Shown here: positions 16,743 through 24,442 of the stretch, in pieces | Position numbering within the stretch: the first letter of the stretch is position 1 | Layout of the letters: each line of letters begins with the position of its first letter | Assembly (NCBI GenBank): GCA_016291495.1 | Contig: JAEEXI010000003.1 | Span: forward strand, 185,288-249,287 | Source: Prevotella sp. | Lineage (GTDB): Bacteria; Bacteroidota; Bacteroidia; Bacteroidales; Bacteroidaceae | Length of the DNA: 64,000 nucleotides | Direction of reading: 5' to 3' | The notes under the pieces: model-generated | What the model saw: the letters and a program-made list of their open reading frames with translations, nothing else | Told to the model about the DNA's origin: nothing | Databases searched by the model: none | Program-made: the position numbers and the translations under genes

Positions 16743-17249
16743 ATGAAAACCATCCGTTTCCAACACGACATCCTGCCGCTGAAAGACAAGCTATACAGGC
16801 TGGCACTCCGCATCACCCTCAATCCTGCGGAGGCAGAGGATGTGGTACAGGAAACGATGATGAAGGTTTGGAACAGACGGAACACTTGGGATGCCATTGA
16901 GAATATGGAAACGTTCTGTATGACAGTTTGCAGGAATCTTGCTTTGGACAAGACACGTCATATGGGTAATCAGACATCCTCACTGGACACAGAGGCAGAA
17001 CCTACAGACAATAGTCATCACTCCAACCCGGAAGAACAAGTCATCCAACAAGACCGCATCCGACTGGTACGCCAGCTTATCGATCAGTTGCCAGAAAAAC
17101 AACGGAGCTGTATGCAGCTACGCGATATTGAAGGAAAGAGTTATAAGGATATTGCCACCATCCTTCAAATTACTGAGGAACAGGTGAAAGTCAATATCTT
17201 CAGAGCCCGTCAGACCATTCGAGAACAATTCAAGAAAGCAGATACATAA
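16743..17249 (+). CDS. ECF-type RNA polymerase sigma factor
   Basis: 168 residues. Region 2: LYRLALRITLNPAEAEDVVQETMMKVW with LDKTRH; region 4: LPEKQRSCMQLRDIEGKSYKDIATIL then EEQVKVNIFRARQTIREQ, a helix-turn-helix typical of sigma-70 region 4. Short length and lack of region 3 place it in the ECF group. It is followed 80 bp later by a membrane protein gene that looks like its anti-sigma partner. An ECF-like promoter lies between them, so the pair may be autoregulated. Target genes are not evident. Confidence 0.92.
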   Translation: MKTIRFQHDILPLKDKLYRLALRITLNPAEAEDVVQETMMKVWNRRNTWDAIENMETFCMTVCRNLALDKTRHMGNQTSSLDTEAEPTDNSHHSNPEEQVIQQDRIRLVRQLIDQLPEKQRSCMQLRDIEGKSYKDIATILQITEEQVKVNIFRARQTIREQFKKADT

Positions 17250-17266
17250 AAATTTTTCGTTTTTCC

Positions 17267-17294
17267 TGTAACTTTTCTTTTTGTCAATCGTCTT
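17267..17294 (+). promoter_or_regulatory. Candidate ECF-sigma promoter
   Basis: TGTAAC (17267-17272), 16 bp, CGTCTT (17289-17294). The AAC ... CGTC pattern at this spacing matches the general ECF promoter form, and it sits between the sigma gene and its putative anti-sigma gene. Confidence 0.45.
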
Positions 17295-17329
17295 TTATTA
17301 TGTAGGGACAATAATTCCCAAGCAAAAAA

Positions 17330-17821
17330 ATGGACTACAAGTACATCGAACAACTCTTAGAACGCTATTGGGCAGCAGAGACCTCTCTCGAGGAAGAGGG
17401 GATCCTGCGCACCTTCTTCAGCCAGAAAGATATTCCTGCTGAACTGGAGCCCTATCGCGCCCTCTTCGCCTATGAGACGGCAGAGGTTGAGGCTCACCAT
17501 CTGGGTGAGGATTTCGATGCACGGATGCTTGCTATGATTGAGGAAGAGACACCTGCTACTGTAAAGGCTCGTGTTATTCCGATGAGACAGCGCTTTATGC
17601 CACTCTTCAAGGCAGCAGCTATCGTAGCCATTATCCTGACGATTGGCGGAGCATTGCAACGCCCCTGGGATGCCAGTTGGAACGATCCTCGCATCGAGTA
17701 TGCCAACAGCTATTCCCTGCAAGTCGACTCTGCTGATGTGACGCCTATGCAGGCAGAGAACATCACAGACGTGCCTGCTGACACAGCCAAGGTGATTCCT
17801 GCTGCTGTGGCCAAGGATTAA
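17330..17821 (+). CDS. Putative anti-sigma factor-like membrane protein
   Basis: 163 residues. An N-terminal cytoplasmic part begins MDYKYIEQLLERYWAAETSLEEEGILRTFF, a pattern common in short Bacteroidota proteins encoded right after ECF sigma genes. One membrane segment at about residues 88-105 (FKAAAIVAIILTIGGAL) is followed by a short outer part with no recognised domain. Position and topology support a regulator of the sigma factor at 16743, but no zinc-binding HxxxCxxC anti-sigma motif is seen, so the call rests on context. Confidence 0.6.
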   Translation: MDYKYIEQLLERYWAAETSLEEEGILRTFFSQKDIPAELEPYRALFAYETAEVEAHHLGEDFDARMLAMIEEETPATVKARVIPMRQRFMPLFKAAAIVAIILTIGGALQRPWDASWNDPRIEYANSYSLQVDSADVTPMQAENITDVPADTAKVIPAAVAKD

Positions 17822-17929
17822 CGAGAATTTTCTATGCTTTCTCTATAATTTATATCATGTTTAGTTAAAACAAACCAAAGAAGCTGTGAAGTTTCTGTTC
17901 TCTCAAATTTTTCATAACATACTAACGAT

Positions 17930-17974
17930 AGCGGACTGCCAGTCATTGATTGACGAGCAGTCCGCTGATTTTTT
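17930..17974 (+). terminator. Rho-independent terminator
   Basis: agcggactgc (17930-17939) pairs exactly with gcagtccgct (17957-17966), followed by tga and six T. It closes the sigma/anti-sigma transcript and lies just before the tail of the convergent CPBP gene. The 17822-17929 stretch holds nothing else I can name. Confidence 0.85.
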
Positions 17975-17992
17975 ATGTGATCTTGTTTCCCC

Positions 17993-18802
17993 CTACTCTG
18001 CCCTCTTCATTGTGAGATAGAGCTGATAGATGGCTGGCAGACAGATGAGCAGGGAGAAGAATACTGCAAGATAGACGTGAAGCTCCGAGCCTTTAAAGAG
18101 GTCGATGAGTTTCATGTCTGTATCCGGATAGGCTCTGTAAAGGATATAGGCAATAGAGTTGTTGGCCCAATGATATGCCATTCCTGGCAAGATTGAGCCT
18201 GTGCGCCAATACATCCAACCCAACAGCCATCCAGCCAGGAAGGCATAAGGCATCTGTGCTGGGTTCATGTGTATCAAGGAGAAGAGAACCGCAGATATCG
18301 TAATGGCGGTATAGGCCTGGCTATTGGCTATGGGCTGTTGGCTATGGTTTTTTGCCCAACCCAACAAAGTACGGAGAATGGCGCCACGAAAGACGACTTC
18401 CTCTGCCAAAGGAGCCAGCAGGCCGATGGCGAGATAGCCCCAATAGTTGCTCAGCAGCTGTTCCTGTTGGTCTTCTATCCAGTTAGGCAGTTCTGGCATA
18501 TTCTCCTGCAACCAAGTGACAGGAATCACCATACCCAAAGCTGCTATGACAGCCCATATCAATACTATCCACTGACGGGTAAGCAACCAACGAGGCGACA
18601 CCTTCGTCCATCCTGCCGACAGGAAAATGATAATCGTCAACAGACTGAACACTGCAATAGTAGTCACCAGTTCCGCAACAGTAATATCCGTTCCGCCTGC
18701 CACATGTTGCCAAACTGCATGAACCAAGAGGCCTGCCCCTGCCTGAATGGCTACGAACATCAGCGTATATACAAATGCATTTATAATCGACTTCTTCATC
18801 AT
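17993..18802 (-). CDS. CPBP-family intramembrane glutamic endopeptidase
   Basis: 269 residues, about eight membrane segments. The family motifs are EEVVFRG (about residues 135-141), FSLIHMNPAQ and YHWANNS. CPBP (Rce1/Abi) enzymes cleave within membranes or process prenylated or bacteriocin-related peptides; the substrate here is unknown. The loop after FRGAILRTLLGWA reads KNHSQQPIANSQAYT and is encoded by a 7-bp repeat array, probably an in-frame insertion. It starts 2 bp after the ribF stop, so both are on one transcript. Confidence 0.87.
   Translation of the reverse strand: MMKKSIINAFVYTLMFVAIQAGAGLLVHAVWQHVAGGTDITVAELVTTIAVFSLLTIIIFLSAGWTKVSPRWLLTRQWIVLIWAVIAALGMVIPVTWLQENMPELPNWIEDQQEQLLSNYWGYLAIGLLAPLAEEVVFRGAILRTLLGWAKNHSQQPIANSQAYTAITISAVLFSLIHMNPAQMPYAFLAGWLLGWMYWRTGSILPGMAYHWANNSIAYILYRAYPDTDMKLIDLFKGSELHVYLAVFFSLLICLPAIYQLYLTMKRAE
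18318..18345. repeat. Heptamer array inside the CPBP protease gene
   Basis: Plus strand: tggctat (18318), tggctat (18325), gggctgt (18332), tggctat (18339), four exact 7-bp steps. It encodes the hydrophilic loop QQPIANSQA between two conserved membrane parts. Same word family as 4298-4325. Confidence 0.75.
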
Positions 18803-18804
18803 TC

Positions 18805-19767
18805 TTATCTCTTATCTTTTATCTCTAAACTATGAACTGCTTTCCTATCTTCCTTGAGTTGTGCCTTCAACTCCTCCTCACTATTGAAATGGCGTTCCTC
18901 ACGCAGTCGCTCCATGAAACTCACTGTTATCTCCTGCCCGTAGAGGTCGCCTTCATAGTCAAGGATATGCACCTCCAACGTCTGCGGATGATCGCCAAAG
19001 GTAGGACGAGTACCAATGTTCATCATACCTATATACATCTTACTTCCTCCTTCTTCCATCAGACATCTTACTGCATAGACACCTGCGGCAGGAATGAGCT
19101 TACGAGGGTCGTTAAGTTGCAGGTTGGCTGTTGGGAAGCCTAATGTGGTGCCGATATGCTCGCCCTTGACAACCTCGCCTGTGATACTATAATAATAGGT
19201 GAGACATTGGGCTGCCTCTTCGACGTTGCCTGCGGATAAGAGTCGTCGAATCAGGGATGAACTGATTTCCGACAATTGAGAATTGAAAGTTGACAATTGA
19301 GAATGACAGGCTGGCAGTTGTTTCACCTCCATCCCTATCTCTTCACCATAGCGGACGTAGTCCTCAAAGGTATCATGACGATGATGTCCGAAGCGGTTGT
19401 CATAGCCTGTCATCAGCACTTTTACACCCAACTGGTCTGCCATCAGCTGCATGAAATCGTGTGCCGAGAGGGCAGCCATCTCCTTCGTAAAGGGAAGCAC
19501 CACGCAATAGTCAATACCCGTTTCTGCCAGAAGCCTCATCCGTTCGTCGAAGGTTGTCAGCAACTGGGGCTTCCAGTCCGTCTGCACTACCTCACGAGGA
19601 TGCTGGTCGAAGGTAATGACCATCGAAGCCATCTGGCGTTTCTTGGCATCATCACAGATCTGACTCAACACAAAACGATGTCCCCTGTGTACTCCATCGA
19701 ACATACCGATCGTGGCTACACAAGGCACGTTGTATCGTTCTTTTCCGTTTAGTATCAACGTCTTCAT
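18805..19767 (-). CDS. ribF: Bifunctional riboflavin kinase / FAD synthetase
   Basis: 320 residues, usual length. FAD synthetase half: ATIGMFDGVHRGHRFVL, ITFDQHPREV, VLMTGYDNRFGHHR, SSLIRRLLSAGNV. Riboflavin kinase half: GEVVKGEHIGTTLGFPTANL, LIPAAGVYAVRC, MNIGTRPTFG, EVHILDYEGDLYGQEITVSF. It makes FMN and FAD from riboflavin. In the loop before SSLIRR the protein reads CHSQLSTFNSQLSE, encoded by five 7-bp repeats (19271-19305), probably an in-frame repeat insertion. No FMN riboswitch is seen upstream. Confidence 0.96.
   Translation of the reverse strand: MKTLILNGKERYNVPCVATIGMFDGVHRGHRFVLSQICDDAKKRQMASMVITFDQHPREVVQTDWKPQLLTTFDERMRLLAETGIDYCVVLPFTKEMAALSAHDFMQLMADQLGVKVLMTGYDNRFGHHRHDTFEDYVRYGEEIGMEVKQLPACHSQLSTFNSQLSEISSSLIRRLLSAGNVEEAAQCLTYYYSITGEVVKGEHIGTTLGFPTANLQLNDPRKLIPAAGVYAVRCLMEEGGSKMYIGMMNIGTRPTFGDHPQTLEVHILDYEGDLYGQEITVSFMERLREERHFNSEEELKAQLKEDRKAVHSLEIKDKR
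19271..19305. repeat. Heptamer array inside ribF
   Basis: Plus strand words gacaatt, gagaatt, gaaagtt, gacaatt, gagaatg at exact 7-bp steps from 19271. In the ribF frame they encode SQLSTFNSQLS, where other RibF proteins usually have a short loop. Confidence 0.8.
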
Positions 19768-19775
19768 TGCAGGTG

Positions 19776-19783
19776 CAAAGGTA
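19776..19783 (-). promoter_or_regulatory. -7 box for ribF
   Basis: CAAAGGTA on plus is TACCTTTG on minus, 8 bp before the ribF ATG, so the leader would be very short. It is divergent from the tRNA promoter. Confidence 0.6.
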
Positions 19784-19802
19784 TAAAAAATTACCCAATA
19801 AG

Positions 19803-19833
19803 TTGCACATTTCCAAAAAAAGCCTTACCTTTG
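19803..19833 (+). promoter_or_regulatory. tRNA-Met promoter
   Basis: TTG (19803-19805), 20 bp, TACCTTTG (19826-19833), 23 bp before the tRNA. Confidence 0.75.
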
Positions 19834-19856
19834 CACTCGCAATTAACGCATCAGCC

Positions 19857-19930
19857 GGACTTGTAGCTCAGTTGGTTAGAGCAACAGACTCATAATCTGG
19901 AGGTCGTAGGTTCAAGCCCTACCTGGTCCA
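19857..19930 (+). tRNA. tRNA-Met (anticodon CAT)
   Basis: 74 nt folding as a cloverleaf: acceptor GGACTTG/CTGGTCC, D arm GCTC/GAGC, anticodon loop CTCATAA with CAT at 19891-19893, variable AGGTC, T arm GTAGG/CCTAC with TTCAAGC loop, discriminator A. The 3' CCA is not encoded. It lacks the initiator GGGCTCATAACCC stem and looks like elongator Met, although a CAT tRNA-Ile (lysidine) cannot be fully excluded. Two mismatches are visible: T6-T67 in the acceptor and A27-G43 in the anticodon stem. Confidence 0.93.
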
Positions 19931-19975
19931 CTTTCTTTAAAAATGTTAAAAGTAATACACTTATCGATAAAACTT

Positions 19976-20006
19976 TTGCTTTTAACAAATATATTCCCTA
20001 TCTTTG
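19976..20006 (+). promoter_or_regulatory. Promoter of the first LruC lipoprotein gene
   Basis: TTG (19976-19978), 20 bp, TATCTTTG (19999-20006). About 90 nt of leader follows, with two small hairpins: tctccct/agggaga (20017-20032) and ggcat/atgcc (20033-20048). Confidence 0.72.
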
Positions 20007-20104
20007 CAACGTAATATCTCCCTAAAGGGAGAGGCATCGATGAATGCCTACTATAGCAGATTATAAGGTTGATAAACATTATTTGATTTAATAACTTACT
20101 AATT

Positions 20105-22636
20105 ATGATGAACAAGAAGTATTTGATGAAAGGCTTTGCCGCATTGGCTCTTGTAGCAGGCTTCAGCAGTTGCGTCAAGGACGTAGCAAGCGTAACCCCT
20201 GCTGAGCAGGAGGCACAAGCCAAGGAGAATGCTGAGCTTCAGCTCGGCCTGAACATTCCTGACGGACAGACTTGGGATATGTCTACTCAGATTACTGCTA
20301 ATGTTACCGTTAATCTGAATGCTAGTGAGACCTACACCGTAGGTATTTGTGACAAGAATCCTCTGAATTACGAGGATGCAAAGTTCTATGCCTTGAAGAG
20401 TGCTGATGGTGGTTATATGAGTACTGCTTTCACTGCTCCTGCTGGAAAGAAAGACTATTATGTAGTTGCCTATAATAGCAAATATCAAGCACTCGTTAAT
20501 CGCGTAGAGGCGGAAAATGGTGTGATTAATGCTAATATCAGCTATACATCTGCAAGTAGCAGGACTATGCGTGCTGCCAATAGAGCTACCGCTCACGGCA
20601 TCACTTTCCCTGACGGACCTGCAAATGAGGATTATGCTACCGCAGCGCCTGAGGGAACAGAGGATATCCAGGCAGGCGGACGCTGGGGATATTATGGTGA
20701 AAAAGGAACTTTCTATGCTGATGAGAATAGTGATAATAAAACAGTACAGATAAACGGCGCAGGAGGTGTTATCTATTTAGTAAAAAATAGCACAGCAGAA
20801 CACGTAACAATTACTCCTAGCAAGTTCTATATGGCGGCTTGTAACAGCACTATTTGGGATCCAAGTCTTAGTTGGGATGATCCAAACCAAAATCGCCCTG
20901 TTCCATATTCTGAAAGAACTCGTATTTATGTCTGTCCTGGCGTGACCCTCAAATTGTTGGATACAAATGAAGGTGGTTGTAAAGGTCAGCAGAAAGGTAT
21001 TGTATTCTATATTGCAGAAGGTGCTGGTTTGGAAGCTGAGAACGAATTGAGATTAAATAATCTGACTATTTTTAACAAAGGCACTATCACTGTTCCAGAG
21101 GGATCTGATCTCGTAGTAAATGAAAGTGGTCTTCTTTACAATCAGGGAACTGTAAATGTTGGTGGCAAAATTAAGGTTGCTAATGCTACATCCCACATTA
21201 TTAATGAAGGAACAATAACAGCTGCTGAATTCGGTAGCGAGGGTAGCGGTACATTCTGGAACACCTCTACTGGTGATGTTACTATTACAGGCGAGACATT
21301 GGTTAACAGTAACTCCAATGGTTGGGTGAATGATGGCCAGTACACCACAAAAACTTTTGTATACAATGCTGGTAGTGTTAATGTTTACAATACCTGTATG
21401 CTTACTGTAAAAGAACTTTTCACAATGACTTTAGGTGATTCCAGCACTAGTACATTCTATAACGAAGGCTCAATTGTTTGTGAAAAAGACTTCAGTATAC
21501 TGGGTCCCTCGCGCATTAACATGGCAAGCAATTCTGTAATACAAGTGGCAGGAACAGCTACTGTAGGTTGTAAGAAAGCTTTCTACGGAATCTATGGTCC
21601 TGCAACAGGTAACTATGCTGTCTTCAAGGCTGACAAAATTGTAGCTCATACAGACAATCAGGAATACACAGTAAGCTATGGTGGAAATCTAGCAGTTGTA
21701 TGTAACAGTCACTTTGCTCAGAGTACAACTGGCAGACCGTTCATTGGTGGTGGTAATACAGATGGTTTTGACCCAGGTGCAGGATATTGTCAGGTTACTA
21801 TCTACCAAGGTGGTAATATGCCTGATATCCCAGAGATTCCTGAAACTCCATGTAATCCTGGCTTCAAGCCTGGTGATGGTACAGATGACTTCCTTGACGA
21901 GGCAGAGCCTTATACCTTCGCTTTCGAGGACCAGATTTACAATGGTGACTACGACTTGAACGACGTTGTGCTGAAGATTACCCCACACGCTGTTAGAAAC
22001 GCAAATAAAAAGATTACCGCTTTTGATAACGACCAGCTTGACGTTAAGCTTGTTGCTGCTGGTGCTACCTTCAATATCAATGCATATATTGATGATACTC
22101 CGCTGTTCGATGGTAACGAGATTCATACAGCACTTGGTGTTAACGCTGGTGTGATGGTGAACACTGGTAACGGCACTCAGGGTAAGGATCCTGTATCATG
22201 CACAATTGCCACACCAGCTTCCATCAAGTCTACTAATGCAGATGGAGAAACCGTATTAGACTTCTCAAAACTGAACGTATGGATTTGGGTAAATAAGGGA
22301 AGCGGTGCCAAGTCTGAGCAGAAGATTTACTATCTGGTTGAAAATGCTGAGAAAGACGAGAATGGCAACAATATAAAGAAGGTTGCTCCTTATTCCATCA
22401 TGATTCCTTATGATTGGTCTTGGCCTACAGAGCGTACCTGCATTACCAAAGCATATAAGGGTAAGAAGAATTCAGATGACACGTATGATGCATCATACTC
22501 ATTTGCTAAGTGGGCAGAGACTCCGGACGCTGAGCGTGGCACTGATGAAAATAAAAAATGCTTGAAGTGGTTCGAATATCCTAATGGCTTGACGATAAAG
22601 GACGTGACAGCAACATCTGCTGGTACAATTAAATGA
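20105..22636 (+). CDS. LruC-domain surface lipoprotein with beta-helix-like middle
   Basis: 843 residues, lipobox GFSSC (Cys22) followed by VKD. A middle region (about residues 190-560) contains many short beta repeats such as GTITVPEGSDLVV, GLLYNQGTVNVGGKI and IINEGTITAAEF, which look like a beta-helix. The C-terminal part has the LruC signature YTFAFEDQIYNGDYDLNDVV (about residues 605-625), an acidic calcium-loop-like stretch, and ends in a DUF4842-like block (DWSWPTERTCITKAYK ... FAKWAE). Likely anchored on the outer membrane; function unknown. Related genes follow at 22940 (minus) and 24443. ATG at 20108 is an equal alternative start. Confidence 0.82.
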   Translation: MMNKKYLMKGFAALALVAGFSSCVKDVASVTPAEQEAQAKENAELQLGLNIPDGQTWDMSTQITANVTVNLNASETYTVGICDKNPLNYEDAKFYALKSADGGYMSTAFTAPAGKKDYYVVAYNSKYQALVNRVEAENGVINANISYTSASSRTMRAANRATAHGITFPDGPANEDYATAAPEGTEDIQAGGRWGYYGEKGTFYADENSDNKTVQINGAGGVIYLVKNSTAEHVTITPSKFYMAACNSTIWDPSLSWDDPNQNRPVPYSERTRIYVCPGVTLKLLDTNEGGCKGQQKGIVFYIAEGAGLEAENELRLNNLTIFNKGTITVPEGSDLVVNESGLLYNQGTVNVGGKIKVANATSHIINEGTITAAEFGSEGSGTFWNTSTGDVTITGETLVNSNSNGWVNDGQYTTKTFVYNAGSVNVYNTCMLTVKELFTMTLGDSSTSTFYNEGSIVCEKDFSILGPSRINMASNSVIQVAGTATVGCKKAFYGIYGPATGNYAVFKADKIVAHTDNQEYTVSYGGNLAVVCNSHFAQSTTGRPFIGGGNTDGFDPGAGYCQVTIYQGGNMPDIPEIPETPCNPGFKPGDGTDDFLDEAEPYTFAFEDQIYNGDYDLNDVVLKITPHAVRNANKKITAFDNDQLDVKLVAAGATFNINAYIDDTPLFDGNEIHTALGVNAGVMVNTGNGTQGKDPVSCTIATPASIKSTNADGETVLDFSKLNVWIWVNKGSGAKSEQKIYYLVENAEKDENGNNIKKVAPYSIMIPYDWSWPTERTCITKAYKGKKNSDDTYDASYSFAKWAETPDAERGTDENKKCLKWFEYPNGLTIKDVTATSAGTIK

Positions 22637-22667
22637 GTACATCAAATACTTAAATAATTAACCTTGA

Positions 22668-22708
22668 AAGTGGGGCATCTATGCGACATAGGTGCTCCAC
22701 TTCTTTTT
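22668..22708 (+). terminator. Rho-independent terminator after the first LruC gene
   Basis: A 15-bp stem (22668-22682 with 22688-22702, two G-U pairs) with loop gcgac, followed by ctttttg. Confidence 0.85.
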
Positions 22709-22798
22709 GACCCAATAAACTTGATTTTTTTACGCGATAGTTATGAAAAAATATTTTTATAGGCATCGCGTAAATTTTCCATAGTATAAGAGAAAAGA

Positions 22799-22844
22799 TT
22801 TGCTACTATTAATGGTAGCAATTTTTTCCATTAATGGTAGCAAA
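22799..22844. repeat. AT-rich imperfect inverted repeat
   Basis: ttgctactattaatgg pairs with ccattaatggtagcaa (one mismatch), and attaatggtagca is also repeated directly. No T-run follows. Lies between convergent lipoprotein genes. Confidence 0.55.
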
Positions 22845-22858
22845 AAAGCCCTCGGGAG

Positions 22859-22905
22859 CATGACAATTATGACAAATGACACCGTCATTTGTCATAATTG
22901 TCATG
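22859..22905. repeat. Perfect 22-bp inverted repeat with 3-nt loop
   Basis: Left arm 22859-22880 (catgacaattatgac...) and right arm 22884-22905 are exact reverse complements around acc. The arm itself carries tgacaat/tgacaaa/tgacacc words. It lies 34 bp beyond the stop of the convergent gene at 22940. With the terminator and the 22799 repeat, this accounts for the gene-free stretch 22637-22939. Confidence 0.8.
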
Positions 22906-22939
22906 TTTGGGTTATCTGAACAAAATATAACGGGTGTTT

Positions 22940-24217
22940 TTAGGGCTTATACACAGTTCCATCAGCTGGGTAGAGATACCAATCTGTGGCTTTCGTGCGA
23001 TCGAGAACCCACTCGCCAAAGGAATGACCTGATTCCTGATAGGCACCAGAAATAATGCTGTTCTTATGCTGTCCGATGTACATTCCCTCCTCTGGATAGA
23101 GGTATTTGGCATATGGAACAGCAACAGCCCAACTGAAGTCGTTGTTATAGCTGGAGGCAGCACCATTATAATAAGGAAACAGCACTTCTGAAAGTTTATA
23201 GGGATAGGTATGTACTTCCCAGAAGTTGGAGCCAGTCTGTCCATAGCGAACGATGATGAAAGGATCGAGCTCCGCAAGGGTGAAGTTGCGAGCCTCATAC
23301 TCATTGTCGAACGTGAAGGTATAGGTGACTGTCTTTGGAGACGCCTTAGCACCCGTACTACTACTTTCATTCATTGTATTGAAATAGCGACGTATGACGG
23401 AGCCATCCTCTGCCAACTTAAAGATAGCGAGATGGGCATCGTCGAAAAGGTTGATGACGAATTCGCCAGAGCGCGACTTCTGGAAATCTGTCCACTCGCC
23501 CGAGAAATACATACGGGGCTGCTCTGGGGCATTCATGAAGGTGCTTGACTCATCACGCTCCACCTTGTCTTTCACAGCATTATACTGCCTGCCCACCCAA
23601 CGGATGGCGGCACCAATCTGGGTGAGATAGCCCACAGCAGCGAGTGTGACATTTACATCAACTGTCGTTTCGCTAGTCAGCTGTTTCGTCATCGTCAGCA
23701 CCACATCATTATAATCCCAATCGCCTGGATTAGGATAGTCTGCCTCATAACCATAATATATCTTCTGGGGTGTAAGGCTCTTGGCTGTTCCTGTGGGCAT
23801 ATCATCGCTTAAAGTGATGTCGCCCCCCACTTTGCCTTGTGTCAAGGAGAGGTATTTACCGTCTTCGTCGAGTACAGCAACATAGACTGACGAGATATGG
23901 GCAGGAGCCAGATACGTCATATTCTTGCTGATAGACGACGAGGTAAATGCCTCTGCCAGAATCTCCACATTAGACTCCGTAAAGGGATTGCCAGACAGGA
24001 TCAGCAACTTGTAGGCATTCGACACATTGCCCTTGATAAAGGTATTCGTGAGGCTTGTCGAAGTCCAGTCGTGCGAGGGATCAACATAATCTACTGGGAA
24101 ATAGCCCTCCAGCTGGTCCTCATAGCCATAATATTGAAACTTATCTCTCACACAAGCACTCAATGCACCTGCAATCACAATCATAAGAAAAACTGTCTTT
24201 ACTAAACGCTGTTTCAT
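22940..24217 (-). CDS. LruC-like / DUF4842 surface lipoprotein
   Basis: 425 residues, lipobox GALSAC (Cys21) followed by VRDK. The LruC-type motif GYEADYPNPGDWDYNDVVL (about residues 153-171) matches the DYDLNDVV of the neighbour at 20105. The N-terminal third (NTFIKGNVSNAYKLLILSG) may bind partners; the C-terminus (FSWAVAVPYAKYLYPEE, then GHSFGEWVLD) looks like a DUF4842-type end. Secreted and lipid-anchored, role unknown. It faces the first LruC gene tail to tail and diverges from the third. Confidence 0.8.
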   Translation of the reverse strand: MKQRLVKTVFLMIVIAGALSACVRDKFQYYGYEDQLEGYFPVDYVDPSHDWTSTSLTNTFIKGNVSNAYKLLILSGNPFTESNVEILAEAFTSSSISKNMTYLAPAHISSVYVAVLDEDGKYLSLTQGKVGGDITLSDDMPTGTAKSLTPQKIYYGYEADYPNPGDWDYNDVVLTMTKQLTSETTVDVNVTLAAVGYLTQIGAAIRWVGRQYNAVKDKVERDESSTFMNAPEQPRMYFSGEWTDFQKSRSGEFVINLFDDAHLAIFKLAEDGSVIRRYFNTMNESSSTGAKASPKTVTYTFTFDNEYEARNFTLAELDPFIIVRYGQTGSNFWEVHTYPYKLSEVLFPYYNGAASSYNNDFSWAVAVPYAKYLYPEEGMYIGQHKNSIISGAYQESGHSFGEWVLDRTKATDWYLYPADGTVYKP

Positions 24218-24363
24218 AATCGTAACTTCTTTTGGGCTGTAAAATTACAAAAAAGGATGGAACTACGAACCTTTTTGCAGACAAAAACACGGTTTATGCA
24301 AACGATTATTCGTCTTTTTAGATTATTTAACCTTTTAGGTGCCCCTAAATAAAATAAATAGTG

Positions 24364-24371
24364 TACTTTTG
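24364..24371 (+). promoter_or_regulatory. -7 box of the third LruC-like gene
   Basis: TACTTTTG, 71 bp before the ATG. The -33 box is unclear. The 24218-24442 gap otherwise holds only AT-rich leader; ttagg/cctaa (24335-24348) could form a small hairpin upstream. Confidence 0.55.
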
Positions 24372-24442
24372 CAGCGTTGTAGAAAATTCGACGAGAAAAA
24401 ACGACGAAACTATTATTATAATCATTAAAAATTTAAGAAAAC

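Noticed and set aside
19768..19800. FMN riboswitch before ribF
   Set aside because: Only about 8 bp separate the -7 box and the ATG; no RFN element sequence is present.
19857..19930. tRNA as an integration site (attB) of a mobile element
   Set aside because: No integrase, no repeated tRNA 3' end and no foreign gene block beside it.
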